DNA of 64,000 nt from JACJYE01 sp964432875. GTDB taxonomy: Bacteria; Bacteroidota; Bacteroidia; Chitinophagales; Saprospiraceae. The stretch lies in contig CAYSPJ010000002.1 of NCBI GenBank assembly GCA_964432875.1, forward strand, positions 1 to 64,000, read 5' to 3'. A model generated the notes under the pieces. That model was not told where the DNA came from. It ran no database searches and worked only from the letters and a program-made list of their open reading frames with translations. The translations under genes and the position numbers were made by a program. Of the stretch, positions 15,120-22,938 are shown piece after piece. Positions within the stretch are counted from its first letter, which is position 1. The number at the start of each line of letters is the position of its first letter.

Positions 15120-15602
15120 TCATAGAAAACCCTTATGAAACCCCAGCGGGAGGATGGACTTGCCTGACTCTAACAGATAGACCGGGCCTTCAGCGCCCTG
15201 GAGGATCAGAGCAATAGGCCGGCCCTGCCGGTCTTCAGACTCGCAGATGGCCTGCCGGCAAGAGCCACAGGGGGCAGCAGGCTCGGCAATCTCTTTGTTG
15301 GGGTTGCGCACGCTGATCGCCATGGCGAGGATGGGGGTACGGGGGTATTGCATGGCAGCATTGCCCAGCGCCACCCGCTCGGCGCACAGGCACATCGGGT
15401 AGGCGGCGTTTTCCTGATTGGCGCCTATGGCGATGTGCCCATCCTCCAGCAGAGCCGCTGCGCCTACGTAGAAAGAAGAATATGGCGCATAGGCTTCTTC
15501 CCGTGCCGCACGGGCTTTTTCCAGCAGGTTTTGATACCTTTCCGGCAATTCTTCCAGCTTGTCGTAAGCCTTTAATTTCGTACTAAGTGTTATTTCTTTC
15601 AT
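15120..15602 (-). CDS. cdd: Cytidine deaminase
   Basis: A 160-aa zinc enzyme that deaminates cytidine or deoxycytidine to uridine in nucleoside salvage. The catalytic motif CAERVAL (73-79; Cys as zinc ligand and the general acid/base Glu) and PCGSC (111-115; two zinc Cys) are intact, which matches the homotetrameric CCC class. The start at 15602 gives MKEITLSTKL; the frame is open to 15653 but a consensus promoter at 15653-15683 excludes the longer form. A nucleoside transporter and uridine kinase elsewhere in the window belong to the same salvage route. Confidence 0.95.
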   Translation of the reverse strand: MKEITLSTKLKAYDKLEELPERYQNLLEKARAAREEAYAPYSSFYVGAAALLEDGHIAIGANQENAAYPMCLCAERVALGNAAMQYPRTPILAMAISVRNPNKEIAEPAAPCGSCRQAICESEDRQGRPIALILQGAEGPVYLLESGKSILPLGFHKGFL

Positions 15603-15652
15603 AGGGCTGATGCGATAATGTCTTATCTTGCGGCGATTTTTAAGGGTATTCA

Positions 15653-15683
15653 CAAAACTAAGTTTTAAATCTGAATTCCAAAA
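15653..15683 (-). promoter_or_regulatory. cdd promoter (TTTG-N19-TAGTTTTG)
   Basis: On the minus strand TTTG (15680-15683), 19 bases, TAGTTTTG (15653-15660). It lies 15 bases from the start of the divergent saccharopine dehydrogenase gene. Confidence 0.7.
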
Positions 15684-15697
15684 TCAAACGACACCTC

Positions 15698-17035
15698 ATG
15701 AACAATATTTTAATTATCGGTGCAGGCCGCTCTGCAACTGCTTGCATCAAATACGTGCTGGAAAAAGCTGCTGAGCGCAACTGGTTTGTCACCGTAGCCG
15801 ATGCTGACCCCAAGCTCGCGGAGGCAAAAGTAGCTGGCCACCCCAATGGGCGAGGCACTTGGCTGGATGTGATGAAAGTCAACGACCGGCGGGAGCTAAT
15901 CGGGCGGACTGATGTGGTGGTCTCGCTCCTGCCTGCCCACTTGCACCTGGAAGTAGCACATGACTGCATCAAACTGAAGAAACACCTCATCACCGCTTCT
16001 TACGTCTCGCAGGAGATGCACCGCCTGGCCGATGTGGCTCGCAACCAAGAATTGATTTTTATGGGCGAGATGGGCCTGGACCCCGGCATCGATCACATGT
16101 CAGCCATGCAGCAAATCAACGGCATTAAAGCTAAAGGTGGGAAGATTACCGCCTTCCGGTCATATACTGGCGGGCTAGTCGCGCCTGAGTCAGACGACAA
16201 CCCCTGGCACTACAAAATAACCTGGAACCCACGCAATATAGTGCTAGCGGGTCAAGGCACGGCGCAGTACCTGGAAAACGGCAAGCACAAGTACATCCCT
16301 TACAACCGCTTGTTTAAGGAGTATCGCCTCATTGATGTCCCTGGTATGGGGAAATTTGAGGCTTATGCCAATCGGGATTCGCTGCTTTACCGCGAGGCTT
16401 ATGGCTTGGCGGGTATCCCCAACATCCTCCGCGGCACCTTGCGCTATCGCGGCTTTTGCGACGCCTGGAATGCCCTGCTCAAGATCGGCCTGACCGACGG
16501 CGCCTACCCCATCATGGGTTCGGAAAATATGACCTACCACGAAATGCTGGAAGGCTATCTGTCCCCTTCCTTCACCAACGGCTCGGTGAAGGAACGCATC
16601 GCTAATTTTGTCAAGCAGGGGGTCGATTCAGAAGTGATACAAAAGCTCGAATGGCTGGGGCTATTCAGCAAAAAGAAAATCCGCCTGAAAGACGCTACTC
16701 CGGCCCTCATCCTGGAGCAATTGCTCTTGGATAAGTGGAAGCTGAACCCCCAGGATAAAGACATGATCATCATGCAGCACGAATTCGAGTACGAGCTAGG
16801 GCGGGAAAAGCGCCAGCAGATTTCCACCCTGATCATGAAGGGGGAAGACAGTGAAAACACCGCCATGTCAAAGCTGGTCGGCTTGCCCTTGGGCATCTTT
16901 GCCAAGCAGGTCATGGAAGGGCGCATCGTGAAGGCAGGGGTCAATATACCGGTCATGCCAGAAGTTTACGAACCAGTATTGAAGGAATTAAAAGAATTTG
17001 GTGTGATTTTCAAAGATGAGGAAAAAGCCCTTTAA
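15698..17035 (+). CDS. Saccharopine dehydrogenase family protein
   Basis: A 445-aa NAD(P)-dependent oxidoreductase. It opens with the Rossmann motif ILIIGAGRSATACI (4-17), followed by SLLPAHLH and the GEMGLDPGIDHMSAM segment that is diagnostic of saccharopine reductase/dehydrogenase C-terminal domains, and SYTGGLVAPESDDNPW in the substrate domain. It likely interconverts saccharopine and its aminoadipate semialdehyde or lysine side products; the direction cannot be read from sequence. The polysaccharide flippase-like gene begins within a few bases of its stop. A divergent cdd promoter lies in its upstream region. Confidence 0.92.
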   Translation: MNNILIIGAGRSATACIKYVLEKAAERNWFVTVADADPKLAEAKVAGHPNGRGTWLDVMKVNDRRELIGRTDVVVSLLPAHLHLEVAHDCIKLKKHLITASYVSQEMHRLADVARNQELIFMGEMGLDPGIDHMSAMQQINGIKAKGGKITAFRSYTGGLVAPESDDNPWHYKITWNPRNIVLAGQGTAQYLENGKHKYIPYNRLFKEYRLIDVPGMGKFEAYANRDSLLYREAYGLAGIPNILRGTLRYRGFCDAWNALLKIGLTDGAYPIMGSENMTYHEMLEGYLSPSFTNGSVKERIANFVKQGVDSEVIQKLEWLGLFSKKKIRLKDATPALILEQLLLDKWKLNPQDKDMIIMQHEFEYELGREKRQQISTLIMKGEDSENTAMSKLVGLPLGIFAKQVMEGRIVKAGVNIPVMPEVYEPVLKELKEFGVIFKDEEKAL

Positions 17036-17038
17036 GCC

Positions 17039-18352
17039 CTGAAGCCGTTCCGATTTTTATACCGCAGCAATCTCAGGGCATTCCAGGCATTCAATGTGCT
17101 GCGTCAAGGCTCTGCCATCCTGATTGCTATCCTATTGGCCAAGAGCAGCCTTGGCACACTCGGCATCGGCCTGTATGAAATGCTGTTGTACATCGGCTTT
17201 GTGCTGACCTTCTTCTGGCTATCTGGTCTGATGCAGGGGTTCCTGGCGCGCTACCCCCAACTCCCGGCCGCGCAGCAGCCGGCATTTCTCTTCAACGGTT
17301 ATCTCTTGTTCCTGGCTTTGAGCACGCTGGCCGCAGCGGCCTTGTGGTGGGGGCAAGGCATCCTGCTGCCAGCTCTGGCTGGGCAAGCTAGCCTTGCGCA
17401 TTACGGGCTTTTTGTGCTTTTCCTTTGGTTGAATACCCCGACATATCTGGTTGAGCACATCTACCTGCTGTTGGACCGCCCTGGGGCTATTTTCCGGTTT
17501 GGCCTTTTTGCTTTCGGCATGCAATTTGCTGCGACGCTGCTACCTATCTATCTGGGCTACGGACTCGAAGGCGCTTTCTATGCCCTGATCGGGCTGGCGC
17601 TGGCTAAACACCTTTGGCTACTCCGCATCTTGGGGCAATTTGGTGTTTTCCGCCTGGATGCACAGGAGTTGAGGCGTTGGTTGTATTTGTCTTTCCCGCT
17701 GGTGCTCTATGCCCTGGTAGGTGCCCTTAGCCAATCCTTTGATAACTGGCTGGTCAATTTTACCTTCAAGGGCGATGAGCATATTTTTGCAGTTTTCCGC
17801 TACGGTGCCCGCGAGCTGCCGCTAGTATTGGCCCTTTCCAATGCCTTTGGGCTGGCGATGCTGCCCGAAGTAGCGGGCAGCCTGAAGGCAGCCCTTTGGG
17901 TGATGCGGGACAAGTCGCGCAAGTTGTTCCACTTGCTCTTCCCATTGTCCATCCTGCTGGTGCTGACCAGCAAATGGTTTTTCCCGTTGGTTTTTAGCCC
18001 AGATTTCCAGGAGTCTGCCCTATTGTTCAATATCTTTTTATTGGTGACGATCAGCCGCCTGGTCTTCTCCCGCACCATCCTGGTTGGTTTGAATGCCAAC
18101 CGCGTGGTTTTTTATATCTCTTTGTTGGAATTAGCCTTTCACCTTGCCCTCGGCTTTGCCTTGGCCCCCTGGCTGGGCCTAGCTGGCATTGCCCTGGCTA
18201 CAGTAGCTGCGCATACGCTGGAAAAAATCTTGTTGTGCTGGTACCTTTATCGCCGCTTTGGCATCGGCATCGGGCAATATACCGACATGCGCTGGTACCT
18301 AGGCTATTCCATCTGCCTGGCGCTGGCTTTTGTGCTGGCGCTGGGCTTATAG
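17039..18352 (+). CDS. Polysaccharide flippase-like membrane protein, non-ATG start
   Basis: About 12 hydrophobic helices, typical of MATE/Wzx-type lipid-linked sugar exporters. The first good conventional start is GTG at 17096 (VLRQGSAILIAILLAKSSLGT). However, the frame is open upstream to the previous gene's stop and encodes FRFLYRSNLRAFQAFN, a basic amphipathic N terminus usual for this family. The only plausible earlier codon is CTG at 17039, four bases after the saccharopine dehydrogenase stop. I give that longer form and flag the uncertainty; no ATG or TTG start is present. It probably moves a glycan precursor across the inner membrane. Confidence 0.75.
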   Translation: MKPFRFLYRSNLRAFQAFNVLRQGSAILIAILLAKSSLGTLGIGLYEMLLYIGFVLTFFWLSGLMQGFLARYPQLPAAQQPAFLFNGYLLFLALSTLAAAALWWGQGILLPALAGQASLAHYGLFVLFLWLNTPTYLVEHIYLLLDRPGAIFRFGLFAFGMQFAATLLPIYLGYGLEGAFYALIGLALAKHLWLLRILGQFGVFRLDAQELRRWLYLSFPLVLYALVGALSQSFDNWLVNFTFKGDEHIFAVFRYGARELPLVLALSNAFGLAMLPEVAGSLKAALWVMRDKSRKLFHLLFPLSILLVLTSKWFFPLVFSPDFQESALLFNIFLLVTISRLVFSRTILVGLNANRVVFYISLLELAFHLALGFALAPWLGLAGIALATVAAHTLEKILLCWYLYRRFGIGIGQYTDMRWYLGYSICLALAFVLALGL

Positions 18353-18391
18353 GGGCGCTGTTTCAAGAGCTATCGTTTTTTTTGCTAAGCC

Positions 18392-20911
18392 TTAAAATGG
18401 ATAGCCAAAGCCCAGGTTGAAATTGATGATGTCTGCTGCCTTCAGCCCTGATCTGCCGCCATCGGGGCGGAAATCCCGGAACCAATAGTTCCGGAAATTG
18501 CTGCGGCCTTCCTCAAGCGGGATGGGGCGGGCGTGGCGCAGCTTGAGCCCCATGTCGAGGCGGAGGATAAAAAAGGAAAAATCAAACCGCAAGCCAAAGC
18601 CCCCGCCAATGGCGATTTGCCGGTAAAAAGGCTCATTGACGTAAGTGACGGGGGTGCCAGATTCATCGATGCATTGGTACTGCCGCCCGCGCAGGAGGAA
18701 TTGCGAGCCGCAGCGGCTGGTATCTTGTTGCAAGGTCCAGATATTGCCGGCATCGAGGAATAGAGCGCCATTAATCATCCAGAAGATATTGAAGCGGTAT
18801 TCCAGGCTGCCTTCCAGGCTAAAGTCGCCAGTTTGGAACAGGCGAGTGTTATTGCGGCGGTCAAAAGATAAAGGGTCTTCGTAAGCGCCAGGGCCCAGGC
18901 CCCGTGGCGCCCAGGCGCGGATGCTGTTGGGGCCGCCCACAAAAAATTGCTTGACATAAGGCACATCAGAGGTAAAGCCGAAGGGGCGGGCTATGCCGAG
19001 GGCAAAACGCGCTGCTATGCTGCTCTTGGGCGTGTACTGCCGGTAGGTGCGCAAATCCAGGCGGGTGCGGGCATATTGCGAAAAGCTCACGGTTTTGTTT
19101 TCGCCGATGCGGACAGAGAGGGTGTCGGGGTTTTGGGCAAAAGCATTGTACAAGGCATTGCCCGCCCATAGTTCTGCTCCCGCCAGTTCCAGGTACAGCC
19201 CGAGGTAGTGGGAAGAGCCGCGCCGGTCAGGCCGGGAATTATACACGAAATTGACATCCCGGAACAAGAGGCTGACGAAGAGCTGGTCGCCAAAAGAGCG
19301 CGCCAGGAAGTCATTGACGCCGAGCAGGGTGTCAAAACGAGGTTTGGTAATGGGTGCCAGGTAGTCAATGCCAATATGATTGAGGATAATGCGCTGAGAG
19401 CTGCTGCGCTGGAAATCATAACCGAGGCTGCCATTGAAAAGGTTGTACTCGTAGAAATCCAAGATGAGCAGGTAGTTGTAGCTGGCCGAAAAGCGGGTGA
19501 CTGCATTGTCTTTTAATGACCGATAAAAGTTGTCGCTTACAATAAGCTTGTGTTTCCCGGCGCGCACTTTGTTTAGCGTGCGCCAGATACCGAGGTTGTC
19601 GACAAAGCGCGGCAGGTAAAGGTCGGTTTGCAGGCGTACATCTACGGTATTCCAAAAGCGCCCGTCCGCAATAGCATCTGGAGCGGGGTTGACTTCCACC
19701 CCGGCAGAGAGGTCGGTAATCAGCAACTCTGCGCCTTTGAAAACGTTGCGGTTGCGGAAGGAGGGGCTGGCGCTAAAGCCGATGAGGTTGCCTGCTCCCG
19801 AAGCGCTGCGGCTGGCATAATTAAACCCCACATTTAGGCCCAGCTCTATTTTTTTGCTTTGCGTCAGCTCGATGCGGAAATCCAGTTGGCTAGGGTCATC
19901 TGGATTGATTTCCTGCCGGATGCGCACAAAGCGGAAAATGCCCAGGGCAGACAACTGCCGGTTAGTCTGGTCGTAATTGCGTTGGCTGTAGAGCTCGCCT
20001 TTTTTTAAAAAAAGCGCCTCCATAATTGCTTCCGGGCGGATGCGGAACGAACTGCGGGGCGACAGGAAGTGTACCCCGTTGAAGAGGGAATCATACTGCA
20101 GGGAGTCGGCCTGCCCTGGCGTATAATCCATAAAAACGGTAATATCGCCCACATGGTAAGCGCGGTGGATACTATCGTCTGGCGGGGGGAGCACCTCGAA
20201 GAATATTCCGGCGGTTTTGGGTTTGAGCAAGGTATCTGCTTCCAAAGGAGCGATGGAGCTAGCGGAAAAGTAGGCATAGCCATGGTTGCGCAGGTAGCCC
20301 ACAATGCGATCCCGCTCGCGGTCGTACAGTTTATCTTCGACTCCTGCGCCAGGTTTGAGGAAGCTTTCCTGCTTGATTTCCTTTAAGATTCGGTTGATGG
20401 CAGTGTCTTTGCTAAAATACGAAACCTCGCCAATCTGGAATTGCTGATTGGGCGTGACGTGATAGGTGATTGATATTTTCTTCTTCCTGGGTTTGACGAA
20501 TTCGGTCGAGTATACTTCGGCATTGTAATAGCCCTTGTGCCAGAGGAATACGGTCATTGACTTTTCAGTCGCAGTAGTAAGTTCCTTGCTATAAATAGCT
20601 GGCGGCTCCCCCAGCACGCGTTTTTGCCAGCGGTGGTATTTGGAGCTTTCGGCCTTACTAGCGGACTTGTGGTAGAACCATTGCCGGGGGATAAAGAAAA
20701 AGCGGCTGTTGGGCTTTTGCTTATACAACAGGGAAAGCTCATATTTTAGCGCGCGTTTCCGGTTGAGGTTGCCCTTGTCGTTGAGCTTGATATTGTTGCC
20801 GCGCAGCAAAAGCTCTTCACCCGCCAGATACTTGCTCGTATCACAGGAAGACAAGAAAGCCACCGCCAATATGGCGGCGATTACGTATTTTGCGGGATGA
20901 ATAAAGCGCAT
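18392..20911 (-). CDS. tamL: Omp85-family outer-membrane assembly lipoprotein (TamA-like)
   Basis: An 839-aa protein with a lipoprotein signal, FLSSC, after the start at 20911. It then has several POTRA-like repeats (about residues 25-420) and a C-terminal 16-strand Omp85 barrel region containing FFVGGPNSIRAWAPRGLGPG, which fits the conserved substrate-insertion motif, and a terminal aromatic residue (FGYPF). The lipidated TamA-like form, TamL, is characteristic of Bacteroidetes and pairs with a TamB elsewhere. It takes part in outer-membrane protein or lipid insertion. An RNA methyltransferase is divergent, only 17 bases away. It could also be a second BamA paralogue. Confidence 0.85.
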   Translation of the reverse strand: MRFIHPAKYVIAAILAVAFLSSCDTSKYLAGEELLLRGNNIKLNDKGNLNRKRALKYELSLLYKQKPNSRFFFIPRQWFYHKSASKAESSKYHRWQKRVLGEPPAIYSKELTTATEKSMTVFLWHKGYYNAEVYSTEFVKPRKKKISITYHVTPNQQFQIGEVSYFSKDTAINRILKEIKQESFLKPGAGVEDKLYDRERDRIVGYLRNHGYAYFSASSIAPLEADTLLKPKTAGIFFEVLPPPDDSIHRAYHVGDITVFMDYTPGQADSLQYDSLFNGVHFLSPRSSFRIRPEAIMEALFLKKGELYSQRNYDQTNRQLSALGIFRFVRIRQEINPDDPSQLDFRIELTQSKKIELGLNVGFNYASRSASGAGNLIGFSASPSFRNRNVFKGAELLITDLSAGVEVNPAPDAIADGRFWNTVDVRLQTDLYLPRFVDNLGIWRTLNKVRAGKHKLIVSDNFYRSLKDNAVTRFSASYNYLLILDFYEYNLFNGSLGYDFQRSSSQRIILNHIGIDYLAPITKPRFDTLLGVNDFLARSFGDQLFVSLLFRDVNFVYNSRPDRRGSSHYLGLYLELAGAELWAGNALYNAFAQNPDTLSVRIGENKTVSFSQYARTRLDLRTYRQYTPKSSIAARFALGIARPFGFTSDVPYVKQFFVGGPNSIRAWAPRGLGPGAYEDPLSFDRRNNTRLFQTGDFSLEGSLEYRFNIFWMINGALFLDAGNIWTLQQDTSRCGSQFLLRGRQYQCIDESGTPVTYVNEPFYRQIAIGGGFGLRFDFSFFILRLDMGLKLRHARPIPLEEGRSNFRNYWFRDFRPDGGRSGLKAADIINFNLGFGYPF

Positions 20912-20928
20912 CACAATATATAGTTCCA

Positions 20929-21687
20929 ATGACGGTTTCCAAAAGCACCATTAAATACATCAAATCGCTGGGCTTGAAAAAGTTCAGGCAAAAGTATAAC
21001 AATTTTGTGGTCGAAGGAGATAAAATGGCGCGAGAGTTATTGCAGCAGCAAGCCGGCCGGGTCGAAGCCCTCTTTGCGCTGGAAAGCTGGCTCGATAGCC
21101 TAGGCACAAACCTGCTATTGCCCGCCGATAAAATCACTCCGGTAACAGAGGCGGAGCTGCGCAAGCTTTCCTTCCTTTCTACGCCCAACCAAGTACTGGC
21201 GGTGGTGTCCAGGCAAGACGCCCCACTTGGAGAGGATGGCTGGCGCGAAGGTTTATCCTTGTATTTGGATGGCATCCAGGACCCCGGCAATTTCGGCACT
21301 ATCTTGCGCATTGCCGATTGGTTTGGGATTGAGTACGTATTTTGTGCCAAAAACTCCGTTGACCCCTACAACCCCAAAGCCATCCAGGCTTCGATGGGGG
21401 CCTTACTTAGGGTAAAGGTCATCGAGGAGGAGCTGGAAGCGCTTTGCCATTCAGTGCCGGGGTTGCCGGTATGTGGGGCCGCTATGGATGGAGAAAATAT
21501 CTTCCATGCTGACTTGCCTCGCCGCGGCCTTATCGTCATCGGCAATGAGGGCAACGGCATCTCCGCAACGGCCAGCCGCCTGCTCACCCGGCGGATTGCC
21601 ATCCCGGCTGCTGCCCGGGCCGGTGCCGAATCACTCAATGCAGCTGTGGCCACGGGCATTATCTGTGCGGTTTTTCAAAATAACTAA
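20929..21687 (+). CDS. TrmH/SpoU-family RNA methyltransferase
   Basis: A 252-aa SPOUT enzyme predicted to 2'-O-methylate ribose in rRNA or tRNA. The N-terminal RNA-binding domain (FVVEGDKMARELLQQ) is followed by the three SPOUT motifs that form the knotted SAM site: DGIQDPGNFGTILRIADW, IVIGNEGNGIS and the final IPAAARAGAESLNAAVATGI. The exact target nucleotide cannot be inferred. It is divergent from the TamA-like gene with 17 bases between starts, and ends at a strong shared terminator. Confidence 0.92.
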   Translation: MTVSKSTIKYIKSLGLKKFRQKYNNFVVEGDKMARELLQQQAGRVEALFALESWLDSLGTNLLLPADKITPVTEAELRKLSFLSTPNQVLAVVSRQDAPLGEDGWREGLSLYLDGIQDPGNFGTILRIADWFGIEYVFCAKNSVDPYNPKAIQASMGALLRVKVIEEELEALCHSVPGLPVCGAAMDGENIFHADLPRRGLIVIGNEGNGISATASRLLTRRIAIPAAARAGAESLNAAVATGIICAVFQNN

Positions 21688-21707
21688 AAACCGGCTTGCC
21701 GATTAAA

Positions 21708-21748
21708 AAGCCAGGCCGCAACTCAAAATCGAAGTTGCGGCCTGGCTT
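21708..21748. terminator. Strong bidirectional terminator
   Basis: A perfect 16-bp stem (AAGCCAGGCCGCAACT at 21708-21723, complement at 21733-21748) with a 9-base loop, flanked by A and T runs, lies between the convergent TrmH-like and TlpA-like genes. Confidence 0.92.
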
Positions 21749-21786
21749 TTGGCTGAGCTTGAAAACGCAATAACTGCTGCTTTCTC

Positions 21787-22902
21787 TTACAACAATTTCT
21801 TCAGCTCCATCTCGATATGCTCCGCTCCACGCAGGTTGATGGCGGCGATTTTCCCCTCCCGGTCGATCAGGAAAGTACGGGGTATGCTGGTGACGCCGTA
21901 AGTAGCCGCCGGAGCGCACTCCCACTTTTTCAGGTCGCTCACGTGGTAGGCCCACTTCAAGTTATCCTGTTTGATCGCGTCCACCCAGCGGCTTTTCTGT
22001 TGAGATACAAACTCATCGCGCTGCTTCTGATCAAAACGGGCGGCCGTGCGGGAGTCCAAACCGTCCAAAGAGACGCTATAAACGGTAAAGCCCTGGTCTT
22101 TGTAGCGGTCATATACTTTTACCACATTGGGGTTTTCCCGGCGGCAGGGGCCGCACCAGCTCGCCCAAAAGTCGAGCAATACGATTTTGCCTTTGAGGTC
22201 AGAGAGCGAATAGTTCTTGCCATCCGGGCTGGGCAGGGTGATATCTGGCGCTTCCTGGCCGACACGGATCAGTTGGGAAGACATCTGCGCCTGTGCCTGC
22301 TGCTCTACGGCAGCGATGAAAGTGGTGTATTCCTGAGTCATTTGCCCATTGGGATCCTTAGCCGCAAGTCTTTGTAGCGCCTTTTTCTGGGTGTCGATAA
22401 ACTGGGGGTTGTTGCCCAGGGCACGATAAGCGACAAAAGCGCCTAAGGTGGGGTTGGATACCGTATCGATAAAAGCAGTAATGTCCTGTACGCTGATCTG
22501 TTGAGCAAAAGCACGGGACATGAGGTTGGCCAGGATTTTGGAATCCTTGTTGCCGCTGATGTTGACCTGATAATTTTGAAAGGTGTTCAAATCGCCCTGT
22601 AGCTCGATCTTTTTCTCTGTACCATCCATCACCAGGTTGATGGCTTTGGCCCCCAGGCGGAACTGATAGATGCCGGGCTTAATCGTTTCCGGCAAGTCTA
22701 TTTTGAAATTGCCGGAGGCATCTGTCTCTACCTTGGCCAGCACTTCGCTGGGCTTGTTGATCATGACGTAATCCAGGAAGGCTTGCATATTGCCAGCATT
22801 TTGGATTTGTCCTGAGATGACGGTGCCGGTTGGGTTCGTATCGCATTGAAAGCTAAAAAGCGCTACGGCGATGAGTACGACAAAATTGATTAACTGCCTC
22901 AT
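21787..22902 (-). CDS. TlpA/ResA-like thiol-disulfide oxidoreductase lipoprotein
   Basis: A 371-aa protein with a lipobox-like signal, LFSFQC (Cys20), an N-terminal beta domain of the DUF4369 type (TVISGQIQNAG...), and a C-terminal AhpC/TSA thioredoxin domain with the active site WASWCGPC. It is predicted to sit in the cell envelope and reduce disulfides, for example in cytochrome c maturation or redox protection. The start is the ATG at 22902; a TTG two codons upstream is less likely. It follows purL on the same strand by 36 bases, so the two may be cotranscribed although their functions are unrelated. Confidence 0.9.
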   Translation of the reverse strand: MRQLINFVVLIAVALFSFQCDTNPTGTVISGQIQNAGNMQAFLDYVMINKPSEVLAKVETDASGNFKIDLPETIKPGIYQFRLGAKAINLVMDGTEKKIELQGDLNTFQNYQVNISGNKDSKILANLMSRAFAQQISVQDITAFIDTVSNPTLGAFVAYRALGNNPQFIDTQKKALQRLAAKDPNGQMTQEYTTFIAAVEQQAQAQMSSQLIRVGQEAPDITLPSPDGKNYSLSDLKGKIVLLDFWASWCGPCRRENPNVVKVYDRYKDQGFTVYSVSLDGLDSRTAARFDQKQRDEFVSQQKSRWVDAIKQDNLKWAYHVSDLKKWECAPAATYGVTSIPRTFLIDREGKIAAINLRGAEHIEMELKKLL

Positions 22903-22938
22903 GTTCAAGAAGGATTTGTTTGTATTGTGGAATGATGA

